The translations under genes and the position numbers were made by a program. This document shows, piece after piece, positions 17,801 through 26,713 of a DNA stretch of 64,000 nt (its first letter is position 1; every line of letters starts with the position of its first letter). The stretch is taken from positions 2,604,001-2,668,000 of the forward strand of contig NZ_CP095045.1 in NCBI RefSeq assembly GCF_022919155.1, written 5' to 3'. Source of the DNA: Leucobacter allii (GTDB taxonomy: Bacteria; Actinomycetota; Actinomycetes; Actinomycetales; Microbacteriaceae). A model generated the notes under the pieces. It was not told where the DNA came from, ran no database searches, and was given only the letters and a program-made list of their open reading frames with translations.

Positions 17801-18919
17801 ATGACCTCACCTCCCCCACGCACCGCTCCGCGCCCCGAGCCGGCCGCTGCCGCCACGCTCCACCGCGGCCGCTCCGCCTCCCGGCATCTCGCGACGAAGA
17901 CGATCCTCTTCGCGGCGCTCGCGTTCGCGCTCGCCGCGTCGATCGTCCTCTCCGCCGGCACCGGGCAGCTCGGCATCCCGCCGCAGGAGGTGCTCGGATC
18001 GCTGCTGCACCGCGTCGGCATCGACTGGCTGCCGATGCCCGCCCACCCGACGGGGGACGCCACGCTCTGGGCGATCCGCTTCCCGCGCGTCGCGATGGCC
18101 GCGCTCGTCGGCGCCGGACTCGCCGTGTCGGGCCTGCTCATGCAGGCCATCTTCGGCAACCCGCTCGCGGAGCCCGGCGTCATCGGCATCTCCTCGGGCG
18201 CGGCCGTCGGCGCGGGGCTCGCCATCGTGTTCGGGCTCACCGTGTTCGGGGAGTGGACGACGGCCGTGTTCGCCTTCGCCGCGGGCCTCACCGCGACCCT
18301 CGTCGTCTACGGCATGAGCCGCGCCCAGGGGCGCACGGAGGTCGTGACCCTCGTCCTCACCGGCATCGCCGTCAACGCCATCGCGGGGGCGGCGATCGCC
18401 CTCCTCACCTTCCTCGGTGACACCCAGTCGCGCGAGCAGATCGTCTTCTGGCAGCTCGGCAGCCTCGCGGGCAGCCGGTGGACGCAGATCGCCATCGTCG
18501 CCCCCATCGTCGCGGTCGGGCTGCTCGCCGCGTACTTCGCGGCCCGGAAGCTGGATCTGCTCTCCCTCGGCGAGCGCAACGCCCGCCATCTCGGCGTCAA
18601 CGTCGAGGTGCTGCGCATCGTCATGATCTTCGTCGTGGCGCTCCTCACGGGCGCGGCGGTCGCCTTCGCCGGCATCATCTCCTTCGTCGGACTCGTGATC
18701 CCGCACCTCATGCGCATGGTGCTCGGCCCCGCGCATCTGCCGCTCGTCACCGCATCGGCGCTCGGCGGGGCGCTGCTGCTCACGCTGGCCGATCTCGGGG
18801 CGCGCACCATCGTGCCGAACGCCGACATGCCGATCGGCATGCTCACGGCTCTGGTCGGCGGCCCCTTCTTCTTCTGGCTGCTGCGACGCACCCGCAAGCG
18901 CTCCGGGGGGTGGGGCTGA
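17801..18919 (+). CDS. hmuU: Haem ABC transporter permease HmuU (FecCD family)
   Basis: A 372-residue FecCD-family permease with about ten membrane helices. Conserved family segments are LWAIRFPRVAMAALVGAGLA, QAIFGNPLAEPGVIGISSGA and GIISFVGLVIPHLMRMVLGP. It forms the channel through which haem or iron-siderophore delivered by HmuT crosses the membrane. Its stop shares one base with the hmuV start (TGATG), so the two are coupled. The surrounding HtaA proteins point to haem as substrate; the permease sequence alone does not separate haem from siderophore. Confidence 0.92.
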   Translation: MTSPPPRTAPRPEPAAAATLHRGRSASRHLATKTILFAALAFALAASIVLSAGTGQLGIPPQEVLGSLLHRVGIDWLPMPAHPTGDATLWAIRFPRVAMAALVGAGLAVSGLLMQAIFGNPLAEPGVIGISSGAAVGAGLAIVFGLTVFGEWTTAVFAFAAGLTATLVVYGMSRAQGRTEVVTLVLTGIAVNAIAGAAIALLTFLGDTQSREQIVFWQLGSLAGSRWTQIAIVAPIVAVGLLAAYFAARKLDLLSLGERNARHLGVNVEVLRIVMIFVVALLTGAAVAFAGIISFVGLVIPHLMRMVLGPAHLPLVTASALGGALLLTLADLGARTIVPNADMPIGMLTALVGGPFFFWLLRRTRKRSGGWG

Positions 18920-19734
18920 TGGCCGCGCGCCACTTCGTCCTGCCCGAGCGCCCGGAGCCCGGTGCCGTCGTCTGCGCGGCCGAGGAGGTCCATCTCGAGC
19001 GCGGCGGCCGTGTGCTCCTCGACTCGGTCTCGCTCGAGCTGCGCGCGGGCGAGGTCCTCGCGCTCCTCGGCCCGAACGGGGCGGGGAAGTCGACGCTGCT
19101 GAGCATGCTCTCCGGGGATGCGACGCCGGATCGCGGCAGCGTGCGCTTCGGCGATCGACCGCTCGCCGACTGGTCGCTGACCGAGCTGTCGCGCCGGCGC
19201 AGCGTGCTGCTGCAGGACAACCAGCTGCTCTTCCCGTTCACCGTGCACCAGGTCGTCGAGATGGGTCGGGCGCCGTGGCGCCGCACCCCGCTCGAGGACG
19301 ACGACAACTTCGCGATCTCCGAGGCGATCGACGCCGCCGACATCGCGCACCTCGGGAGCCGCCGGGTCCCCTCGCTCTCCGGCGGGGAGCGCGCACGGGC
19401 GGCCTTCGCGCGCGTCATGGCCGGCCGCACGGGGGTGCTCATGCTCGACGAGCCGACCGCGGCGCTCGATCTCGGCCACCAGGAGGCGGTGCTGTCGATC
19501 GCCCGCGAGCGCGCCCGCGCGGGCGACGCCGTGCTCGTCGTGCTCCACGACCTGAATCTCGCCTCGGCCTACGCCGACCGCATCGCGCTGCTGCAGGAGG
19601 GCCGGGTCGCCGCGTGCGACGCGCCCGAGCGGGTGCTCACGGCGGAGACCGTGAGCTCCGTCTACCGCACGCCGGTCGAGGTGATCCCGCACCCGGTCAC
19701 CGGACACGGGATCGTGGTGCCGCTGCGCCACTGA
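18919..19734 (+). CDS. hmuV: Haem ABC transporter ATPase HmuV
   Basis: A 271-residue ABC ATPase: Walker A GPNGAGKST, Q-loop VLLQDNQLLFPF, signature LSGGERARAAFA, Walker B VLMLDEPTAALD and H-loop VLHDLNLASAYADR. The ADIAHLGSR and RAPWRR regions fit the HmuV/FhuC group. It powers HmuU. It is followed by a 9-bp GC-rich hairpin at 19804-19827 shared with the convergent htaA operon. Confidence 0.92.
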   Translation: MAARHFVLPERPEPGAVVCAAEEVHLERGGRVLLDSVSLELRAGEVLALLGPNGAGKSTLLSMLSGDATPDRGSVRFGDRPLADWSLTELSRRRSVLLQDNQLLFPFTVHQVVEMGRAPWRRTPLEDDDNFAISEAIDAADIAHLGSRRVPSLSGGERARAAFARVMAGRTGVLMLDEPTAALDLGHQEAVLSIARERARAGDAVLVVLHDLNLASAYADRIALLQEGRVAACDAPERVLTAETVSSVYRTPVEVIPHPVTGHGIVVPLRH

Positions 19735-19803
19735 GGCGCGGCGCGGCCGGAAGCGCGGCGGGCCCGGCCGGAGCCGCAGGGCCCGACCGGCGTCGCGGCG
19801 GGC

Positions 19804-19827
19804 GGGCGCCGGAGCGCGCCGGCGCCC
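19804..19827. terminator. Shared hairpin between hmuV and htaA operon
   Basis: GGGCGCCGG at 19804-19812 pairs perfectly with CCGGCGCCC at 19819-19827 around a 6-nt loop, in the 100-nt gap between convergent genes. No T-tract. Confidence 0.55.
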
Positions 19828-19834
19828 TCCGGAC

Positions 19835-20758
19835 TCAGGGCGCCGCGGGCCCCGTCGGCTCGGCCGGCGTCGCGGCGTCGACCGCGGCCGACTGCGGCGC
19901 CACCGGCTGCGACGCCGGAACCTGGCGCTTGCGACCGCCGATGAGCAGGCCGAGGGTCAGCCCGATGACGAAGAGCGCGGCGCCGCCGATGCCGATCGGC
20001 AGCCACGGGATCTGCGGTCCCGCCGTGTCGGCGACCGCGGGGGTCGCGATCTGCGGCTCCTCGGCCCCGGCGCCGCCGTCGGACGCGGCTGCCGCGGGGG
20101 CGCCGGACGCATCGCACCCGGTGAACTCGAGGTCGAGGTTCAGCGGATCCAGCTCCTGCCCGGCCTCGTAGAAACCGGCGAAGGCCTTGACGCCCTCGCT
20201 CGTGAGCACCGCGGGCAGGTCGGCGAGCGCCAGCGCGTCGCCGCTCGGCGCCACGGTCTCGCCGACCGAGACGTCGCCGACCCACTGCTGGGCCGCGTCC
20301 ACGACGACCTCGCCTTCGGTGTCGGTGCTGCGCGTGTCGAGCATGAGCGCGGCCTTGCCGTCGCCCTCGAATTCGATCGTCGGGTTGGCGATGGTGAGGT
20401 CGAGGACGCCGTCGTGCCCCGTGAAGTGCACGGTGCCGGTGAAGGACACCGTGCCGGTGCCGGTCGCGGGATCGATGCGGCCGGTCGCGCCGGACCAGCC
20501 GAAGTCGGGCGTCTCGTACGTGGCGCCGTCGCTCGTCTCCCAGGAGCCGTTCGCGATGGTGCCGCTGATGTAGGAGCGGAAGCTCTCCTTGACGCCCCAG
20601 CTCAGGGTGCCTCCCGTGATCTCGCAGGCCTCGGCGGCGCCGTCGCTCGTCGCCTGCGCCGCTCCGGGCCCGGCGAGCAGGCCGCCCGCGATGATCGTGC
20701 CGGCGAGCGCGGCTCCCATGAGGGCGGATCCGGTGCGGCGGATGGGTCGGGCGTTCAC
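19835..20758 (-). CDS. HtaA-domain haem-binding protein, single domain, membrane-anchored
   Basis: A 307-residue secreted haem-binding protein with signal peptide (1 to about 36), one HtaA (CR) domain (about 43-215), a linker, a membrane helix (about 254-274) and a cytoplasmic tail starting GGRKRQ. In corynebacterial HtaA proteins haem is bound by a conserved Tyr and stabilised by a His; here Tyr63 (SWGVKESFRSYI) and His111/His115 (VHFTGHDG) occupy those places. It starts at GTG 20758 with AGGAGG 7 nt upstream. It follows the large htaA gene by 87 nt, so both probably share one transcript. Proposed role: passing haem from the surface to HmuT. Confidence 0.88.
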   Translation of the reverse strand: MNARPIRRTGSALMGAALAGTIIAGGLLAGPGAAQATSDGAAEACEITGGTLSWGVKESFRSYISGTIANGSWETSDGATYETPDFGWSGATGRIDPATGTGTVSFTGTVHFTGHDGVLDLTIANPTIEFEGDGKAALMLDTRSTDTEGEVVVDAAQQWVGDVSVGETVAPSGDALALADLPAVLTSEGVKAFAGFYEAGQELDPLNLDLEFTGCDASGAPAAAASDGGAGAEEPQIATPAVADTAGPQIPWLPIGIGGAALFVIGLTLGLLIGGRKRQVPASQPVAPQSAAVDAATPAEPTGPAAP

Positions 20759-20845
20759 TGATGGGCCTCCTGCTCGGGGTGGTGGGGAAAGGGATGCGGG
20801 GCGGGGCGTTCCGGTGCAGCGGTCCGATGCGGCGGTCGTGCCGGA

Positions 20846-23800
20846 TCAGCTCAGGGCGCGGCGCTGACGCACGGCGAGGGCCGTCATGCATGCGGCGATG
20901 AGGACGAGGCCGCCGGCGCTCGCCCACCACTCCCAGACTGCCATACCCGCGACGGGGGCGAGGATTCCCGCCTGCGCGGTCTCGCGCTCGGCCACGGCGG
21001 CGGCGCTCAGCGCCCGGGCGTTCTTCGCCTGGTCGGCCGACTTCTTGGCGCCGTCGAGGACATCGATCACGGATCCGGCGTTCTCGCTGCCCTGGAAGGT
21101 GATGACGTGCTCGTCTGAGATGTCCTTCGGCAACGTGCCCTGCCAGCTCACGGCGCCCGTGGCCGAGGCCGTCGCGTCCTCGTCGAGCACCACGGGGTTG
21201 CGCCCGTCGCCGTCGTACAGCACGACGAGGATGCCCTCGTCGTCGGCCTCGAAGCCCGTCGCGGCGAGTTCGATCCGGCCGCCTGCCGCGATCTTCTCGC
21301 GATCGGTGAGCACGGTGAGCCCAGTCCTCGTCGGAGCGGTGTCCGCCGCGGTGTACTTCTTCGTCTCGCCTCCCGCCTGGGTGGAGCCGTAGCTCACGCC
21401 GCTCGTGGCTCCGACGGTGAAGGTGAGGGGGTCGAGCCCGATGCTCTGGCTCCCGCTGCCGCCGGCACCGCCGCTCGAGAGGGAGCCGCGCACGGGCACC
21501 CCGCTCCAGGTGACCTCCCCGTTCGGTCCGACGGACTTCGCGGCGCTGCCGAGGTCGAGCTCGTAGGAGCCGGAGCCGAAAGACGTGCTGTTGCCCGTGT
21601 TCAGGGTCGCGCTCGTGGGGCCGGTGACGGTGATGGTGGGATTCGTGACGTTGAACATCGTCATCCCGTAGCCGGTGAAGGCGACCGTGCCGCTGAAGCC
21701 CACGGTGCCGGTCTGGGTCTCGCGGTTCCACCCCGCGTCGTCGGACTGGGGGAAGAGGTACCCGGAGCCGACCCCCGATGTGCTGATCTCGCCCTTGGCG
21801 CAGTGGGAGTAGCCGTAGGCCTCCTTGTTCGCGCAGGTCGTGTAGGCGACGAAGGCCTGGGAGACGCCCCACTGGAGGGAGCCCGCGGCCTGGCCGGAGG
21901 AGCCGGTTGCGCCGGGATTCGGGGTGCCCGCGGGCCCCTCGCCGGCCACCGTGACCGTGACTGCCGCGGAGATCGAATGACTGTAGGCCGCGTCCTTCGG
22001 TGTGAACGTCGCCATGACGGAGTGGATGCCGACGGGGAGCGTCACGGTCTTCGTCGCCGCTCCGCCGCGCACCATCGCGGCCGTGCCGAGCGACTTCCCC
22101 CCGGCGGAGAAGGCGACCGTGCCCCCGATCGCCTTCGGTGCGGTCGACGCGGTGAGGGTCACCGGCTGGCCCGCCTCGAGCTTCTCGGCCGAGGCGGCGA
22201 GCGTCGTCTTCGTGGGCTTCTTCGTGTCGATCTTCACATCGGAGTTGAAGGAGAAGGTGATCGGATCGAGCGCCTCGCCCGCCGGGTAGAAACCGCCGAA
22301 GGCCTTCGCGCCCGCCGCGGTGAGCGTCGCGGCCGCGTTCGTCCAGGTGTACGTGCTCCCAGACTGGGTCACCGCGGGGAGCGCGAGATCCGCCATGACG
22401 ACCCCCGGGTACGCATACGGGGCGCCGACCTCGGTCATACTCTTGAACTCGGTGCCGTTCGCATCGAGGATCAGCTGGGCGGTGGTCTCCGAGGTGATCT
22501 TGATACGCACCTTCGTGAACGTCATGTCGAGGGCGTAGACCCGCTCGTCGCCCACGGTCATGGGATGCGACTGGAAGTGCACGCCGTCGCCCGCGCGGAA
22601 CCCAATATCGGCGCTCGTGACCGCGGTCTGCCCGTTGCGCGTCTGCGTGGTCACCTCGCCGCTGCCGCCCGACCAACCGAAGACGCCGTCGGCACCCTTC
22701 GACTGCGCCTTCTGCGTGGTCTTGCCGAGCAGCTTCGAGTCGCCCTCGAACATCGTGAAGTTGTAGATGTAGTTGCGGAACGACGACTTGACGCCCCAGC
22801 TCGCGGTGGCCCGGTCGACGTCGCTCGTCACCGGGGCGGAGGGGTCGGTCACGGTGACGGTGATGGCCTCCGAGGTCGACGGCGCGAAGGCCGCCGGATC
22901 GGCCGGCGCGAACGTCGCGGTGATCGCACGGGCGCCGACGGTCAGCGCCGCGGTCGAGAGCGTCGCGACCCCGGCGGAGACCTTCCGGGGCTTCCCGAGC
23001 GCCGCGCCATCGGCGGCGAACTGGACGGTGCCGGCAGCGTCGCTCGGCGCGACCGTCGCGGTGAGCGACGCGGCGGCCCCGAGCTCGACCGCGGCGGATG
23101 CGGCGGAGACCGTGATGCTCGTCTCGACGGGCTCGGCCGGCTCGGGCTCGCCGGGCCCGGGAGCGGTCGCCATCGGCCCCGTCGAGAAGGTGACGGGGTC
23201 GAGCGCTTCGCCGGCCTCGTAGAACCCGCCGAAGGCGGAAGCACCATCCGTCGAGAGCGTTGCCGCAGCGTTCGTCCAGGTCAGTACACCGTGTGCGTTC
23301 GTCGGTGCATTCAGGACGAGATCCGCCACCACCACGTCATCGAAGGAGTACGGGTCACCCACCGACGTCATATCGACGAACTCGTGCCCCTCAACATCAA
23401 GGCGAAGCTCGGCGGTCGTTGCCGACGTCACCACGACGTGCGGGTTCGTGAACGTCATGTCCAGCGAGTACGCGTCGTTCTCGCCGTCGCCGTCAGTGTC
23501 CATCGGGTGCGACTGGAAATGCACGCCATTCCCCTCGCCGAACGCGACATCAGCGGCAGAGCCATCGATATCAGCGGAGCCGGTGCCGCCGGTCCAGTTG
23601 AAGACTCCATCTTCGTTCTTCGTCTGAGCGACCTGGGTGGCACTGCCCAGCAGCGTCGACTTTCCCTCGAACATCGCGAAGTTGTAGATGTAATTCCGGA
23701 ACGACGACTTCACCCCCCACGACAACGTCGCATCGCTCACCGCGAGCTCCGTCGTCGCCCCGGCCTCGTCCGCGACCGCTCCGGCCGGATCCTCGGTGCC

Positions 23801-24163
23801 GTCCGCCGCGCTCCCGGCGCCCCCTCGAGCCTCCCCCGCCGCCCCGACCGCCGGATCGCCGCCATCGGCGTCGGCGCCCGGCTCGGATCCCGTGCCCGGC
23901 TCGGATCCGGAACCCGATCCCGACCCGTCACCGGAGCCGGTCTCGTCGGTCGCCGGCTCCTCGGCGGTCGCCGACTCGTCGGCGGGCGCGGTCTCCGCCG
24001 CGGGAGCCGCGGGATCCGCCGCCGGCGCGCTCTCGGAGCCCTGCGCCGCGGGATCCTCGACGACCGCGTGCGCCGCGGCGCCCCCGACGAGGGTGCCGCC
24101 GATCACGAGCAGTGCGGCGAGCGCGGTCGAGGCGGCGCGGAGGAGCGGGATACGAGCAGACAC
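20846..24163 (-). CDS. Large three-domain HtaA haem-binding surface protein
   Basis: A 1105-residue surface protein: signal peptide (1 to about 33), acidic/proline-rich linker (about 35-140), HtaA domain 1 (about 143-330), Ig-like domain (about 347-437), HtaA domain 2 (about 448-640), second Ig-like domain (about 650-740), HtaA domain 3 (about 758-930), an extra beta-rich domain, and a membrane anchor (about 1073-1094) with a basic tail. Domains 1 and 2 keep SWGVKSSFRNYIYNF and VHFQSH (Tyr and His haem-site residues). Domain 3 reads VAFTGYG where the small HtaA has VHFTGHD, so both His are replaced. The GTG at 24163 is chosen because the signal peptide starts there and AAAGGA precedes it. Confidence 0.88.
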   Translation of the reverse strand: MSARIPLLRAASTALAALLVIGGTLVGGAAAHAVVEDPAAQGSESAPAADPAAPAAETAPADESATAEEPATDETGSGDGSGSGSGSEPGTGSEPGADADGGDPAVGAAGEARGGAGSAADGTEDPAGAVADEAGATTELAVSDATLSWGVKSSFRNYIYNFAMFEGKSTLLGSATQVAQTKNEDGVFNWTGGTGSADIDGSAADVAFGEGNGVHFQSHPMDTDGDGENDAYSLDMTFTNPHVVVTSATTAELRLDVEGHEFVDMTSVGDPYSFDDVVVADLVLNAPTNAHGVLTWTNAAATLSTDGASAFGGFYEAGEALDPVTFSTGPMATAPGPGEPEPAEPVETSITVSAASAAVELGAAASLTATVAPSDAAGTVQFAADGAALGKPRKVSAGVATLSTAALTVGARAITATFAPADPAAFAPSTSEAITVTVTDPSAPVTSDVDRATASWGVKSSFRNYIYNFTMFEGDSKLLGKTTQKAQSKGADGVFGWSGGSGEVTTQTRNGQTAVTSADIGFRAGDGVHFQSHPMTVGDERVYALDMTFTKVRIKITSETTAQLILDANGTEFKSMTEVGAPYAYPGVVMADLALPAVTQSGSTYTWTNAAATLTAAGAKAFGGFYPAGEALDPITFSFNSDVKIDTKKPTKTTLAASAEKLEAGQPVTLTASTAPKAIGGTVAFSAGGKSLGTAAMVRGGAATKTVTLPVGIHSVMATFTPKDAAYSHSISAAVTVTVAGEGPAGTPNPGATGSSGQAAGSLQWGVSQAFVAYTTCANKEAYGYSHCAKGEISTSGVGSGYLFPQSDDAGWNRETQTGTVGFSGTVAFTGYGMTMFNVTNPTITVTGPTSATLNTGNSTSFGSGSYELDLGSAAKSVGPNGEVTWSGVPVRGSLSSGGAGGSGSQSIGLDPLTFTVGATSGVSYGSTQAGGETKKYTAADTAPTRTGLTVLTDREKIAAGGRIELAATGFEADDEGILVVLYDGDGRNPVVLDEDATASATGAVSWQGTLPKDISDEHVITFQGSENAGSVIDVLDGAKKSADQAKNARALSAAAVAERETAQAGILAPVAGMAVWEWWASAGGLVLIAACMTALAVRQRRALS
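23667..23735. repeat. 69-bp repeat shared with 26460-26528
   Basis: Bases 23667-23735 and 26460-26528 agree at 68 of 69 positions, including synonymous sites. Both encode the start of the first HtaA domain in two different genes. Copies in the second domain of the larger protein (near 22750) are clearly more diverged. Confidence 0.9.
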
Positions 24164-24238
24164 GGAGGATCCTTTGCGGGGTGTCGGGGCGGAGCCGGCG
24201 ACCGCATCCGCCGCCCCGTCGCGCGGGGCGGCACGGGG

Positions 24239-24300
24239 AAGTGAGGGTCGCCTTACTTTCCTCATACCAGTCTCCCGCGTATCGTCTGATGATGCAAGTC
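24239..24300 (-). promoter_or_regulatory. Promoter and iron-box-like operator of large htaA
   Basis: On the minus strand TTGCAT (24297-24292) and GAGACT (24274-24269) are 17 nt apart. Downstream lies AAGTGAGG-gtcg-CCTTACTT (24239-24258), an inverted repeat with one mismatch containing TGAGG-N4-CCTTA, like the DtxR/IdeR core. The 34-nt block 24267-24300 is mostly conserved with 26743-26776 before the SLH-fused htaA gene. Confidence 0.6.
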
Positions 24301-24374
24301 GCACGGCGCCCCTCGCGGTCGCGCTCGGCGAGCCGCGGGCGCGAGCGCCGCGCGCGGGTGGGCCGGGAGAACGC

Positions 24375-24412
24375 CGCAGGGGCGGCCGCTCGATCGAGCG
24401 GCCGCCCCTGCG
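24375..24412 (-). terminator. Terminator of htaA-SLH gene (38-bp palindrome)
   Basis: A perfect palindrome: CGCAGGGGCGGCCGCTCG, 2-nt centre, then its complement. It lies 19 nt past the stop of the leftward HtaA-SLH gene and isolates it from the next htaA operon. Such a tight centre would form a hairpin with a slightly opened loop. Confidence 0.75.
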
Positions 24413-24430
24413 TCCGGGTGCTGCGCGGCG

Positions 24431-26644
24431 TTACGCCGCGGCGTTCTGCCAGGTGTCGAAGCGGAAGACGAACGCGGCCATGGCGTTGCGCTTCACCGCG
24501 TCCTTCGGCTGGTACACGACCTTGCCGCCGACCTTCGAGCCGGTGGAGATGCCCGTGCTGTGCATCCAGGAGATCTCCTTGTAGAAGCCGCTGCCGGGCT
24601 TCACGTCCGAGAACGCGGAGGTCGCGGGCGCGGAGTAGCTCGGCTCGCCGGCGAAGCGGTACATGAACGCGGCCATCGCGGCCCGGCTGATCTGCTCGCG
24701 CGGGAGGAAGTTCGCCTTGTTCGTGCCGGGGATCTTCGTTCCGGTGGTGATGCCCTCGCTCGCGAGCCAGGTGATCTCCTTGTAGAAGCGATCGCCGGTC
24801 TTCAGATCGGCGAACGGGCTCTTCGTCGGCGCGGTGAACGCCGGCTCCCCCGCCAGTCGGTAGAGGAAGGCCGCCATCGCCTCGCGCGTCACGGAGTTCG
24901 CGGGACGGTAGTAGACCTCGGAGCCCACCTTCGTGCCGGTGGAGAGCCCCTCGGTGTACATCCAGGCGATCTCGGTGTAGAACTTGTCACCGGGCTGCAC
25001 ATCGACGAACGGGATCTCGACCGGAGCGTCCGCCCAGCTGAGCTCGATCGGCGCGGCCGGCTTCTTCGCGTCGCTGCCCGCGCCGCTCGCGTAGTAGAAG
25101 GCCTGGATGGAGGACGGGATCATGTTCACGAAGGCGTTCGACCAGGCGTCGCTGTAGCCGCTCTTCCAGGTTCCCTTCGCAGTGGTGCCCGCGTAGTCCG
25201 GCACGATCGACGCGGTCCCGGCATCGACGAAGTCGGGCAGCTCGGCGCCGCTCACGGTGGCGACCGCGACGCGCTCGGACGAGTTCTCGTTGAGCGCACC
25301 CGCGCCCGTGCGCACCTCAGCGGTCCACGCGCCGTTGCCGGCGGCGTCGATCACGAGGGCGGGATCGACGAGCTCGACCCACTGGCCGTTCGTCGGGAAG
25401 AAGTTCGCGTAGGCCTCGACGCGGGCGGTGCCGGTGAAGGCGATGCTCGTGCAGTCGGCGGTGACGGACGCGGTGCCGTCGGAGAGCACGAAGTCGGTGT
25501 CGTCGACCGCGATGTTCCCGCCGCCGACCTTGGTCCAGGCGTACCCGCCGCCGCCCGTGTGGTTCGGCTCGTTCGAGTAGGCGCTCCACGCCCACGTCGC
25601 GTCGACGCCGGCGTAGGTCTTGGCGCCGGCACCGACGCTGCAGAGCTCGGGCTGCGCCGTGTCGATCACGCGCAGGGCGGCGCTCGGGGCGCTCTCGCTC
25701 GCGACGTAGAAGGCGTTCGGTGCGAACTCGGCGCGGTAGCTGGTCTCGCCGGCGGGGACCTCGGCGGTCGTCAGCGTCGCGACGCCGTCGACGACGGCGA
25801 CGGGAGCCCCGATCGGCTGCTCGGCGCCCTCGGCGTCGGTCGCGAAGAACTGCACCTCGCCCTGCGCCTCGACCGGCGCGAGCGTGGCGGTGAGGGTGAC
25901 GTCGCCGCCCTTGACCACCGATGCGGCGGGAGCCACCTCGAGCGTCGTCGTGGTCGCCTCGGGGACGACCTCGGTCGTCGGGAGGGAGAAGGTGACGGGG
26001 TCGAGGGTCTCGCCCGCCGGATAGAAGCCCCCGAACGCCGTGGACCCCTCCGCGGTCAGCGTCGCCGCCGCATCCGTCCAGGTGACCGTGCCACCCGCGT
26101 TCGTCGGCGCCGCAAGCGCCAGATCCGCCAACACCACATCATCGAACGCATACGGATCGCCGACCGAGGTCATGCTCTCGAACTCGTAGCCCTCCACATC
26201 GAGCCGCAGCTCGCCCGTCGTCGGCGACGTCACCACCACATGCGGGTTCGTGAACGTCATATCCAGCGCGTACACCTGCTGACCATCGACCGTCATCGGA
26301 TGCGACTGGAAATGCACACCATTGCCCTCGCCGAAGGAGACATCGGCGTTCGCACCCTCGGTATCGCCGACGCCCGTGCCGCCCGACCAGTTGAACACGC
26401 CGTCCGGGCCGTTCGTCTTCGCGGTCTGCGTCGTGTTCCCCAGCAGCGACGAATCGCCATCGAACATCGCGAAGTTGTAGATGTAATTCCGGAACGACGA
26501 CTTCACTCCCCACGACAACGTCGCATCGGCGACGGTGCCGGGGGCGGCGTTCGCGGCCGCCGGCGCGAGCGCGATACCGCTCGCCACGACCAATCCGGCC
26601 GTCGCGGTCGCGAGAAGCTTCCGCCAGCCCTTCTGTGCAGACAT
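24431..26644 (-). CDS. HtaA-domain protein with three SLH domains
   Basis: A 737-residue secreted protein: signal peptide (1 to about 33), HtaA domain (about 36-225) with SWGVKSSFRNYIYNF and GVHFQSHPM, an Ig-like domain (about 235-320), a second HtaA-like region (about 325-540) that appears degenerate (FTGTARVEAY at the usual His site), then three S-layer homology domains at about 544-609, 610-675 and 676-737. SLH domains attach proteins to secondary cell-wall polymers, so haem binding would occur at the wall surface rather than in the membrane. ATG 26644 has AAGGAG upstream. It has its own promoter with an iron-box-like site and its own terminator. Confidence 0.88.
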   Translation of the reverse strand: MSAQKGWRKLLATATAGLVVASGIALAPAAANAAPGTVADATLSWGVKSSFRNYIYNFAMFDGDSSLLGNTTQTAKTNGPDGVFNWSGGTGVGDTEGANADVSFGEGNGVHFQSHPMTVDGQQVYALDMTFTNPHVVVTSPTTGELRLDVEGYEFESMTSVGDPYAFDDVVLADLALAAPTNAGGTVTWTDAAATLTAEGSTAFGGFYPAGETLDPVTFSLPTTEVVPEATTTTLEVAPAASVVKGGDVTLTATLAPVEAQGEVQFFATDAEGAEQPIGAPVAVVDGVATLTTAEVPAGETSYRAEFAPNAFYVASESAPSAALRVIDTAQPELCSVGAGAKTYAGVDATWAWSAYSNEPNHTGGGGYAWTKVGGGNIAVDDTDFVLSDGTASVTADCTSIAFTGTARVEAYANFFPTNGQWVELVDPALVIDAAGNGAWTAEVRTGAGALNENSSERVAVATVSGAELPDFVDAGTASIVPDYAGTTAKGTWKSGYSDAWSNAFVNMIPSSIQAFYYASGAGSDAKKPAAPIELSWADAPVEIPFVDVQPGDKFYTEIAWMYTEGLSTGTKVGSEVYYRPANSVTREAMAAFLYRLAGEPAFTAPTKSPFADLKTGDRFYKEITWLASEGITTGTKIPGTNKANFLPREQISRAAMAAFMYRFAGEPSYSAPATSAFSDVKPGSGFYKEISWMHSTGISTGSKVGGKVVYQPKDAVKRNAMAAFVFRFDTWQNAAA
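26460..26528. repeat. 69-bp repeat shared with 23667-23735
   Basis: Second copy of the near-identical block in the HtaA-SLH gene, with one T for C difference. It points to recent duplication or gene conversion between htaA genes. Confidence 0.9.
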
Positions 26645-26713
26645 ACCGAACGCACTCCTTCTTCTGTGTCGGAGGACACGCTCCGGGCGTGACCCCACCT
26701 CATCGGACCGAAC

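Noticed and set aside
19662..22676. About 1000-codon minus-strand frame
   Set aside because: It is another frame of the two htaA genes on the same strand; composition is Arg/Gly/His-rich and no motif is seen.
21803..24244. Over 800-codon plus-strand frame
   Set aside because: It is antisense to the three-domain HtaA gene with its clear signal peptide, domains and anchor.
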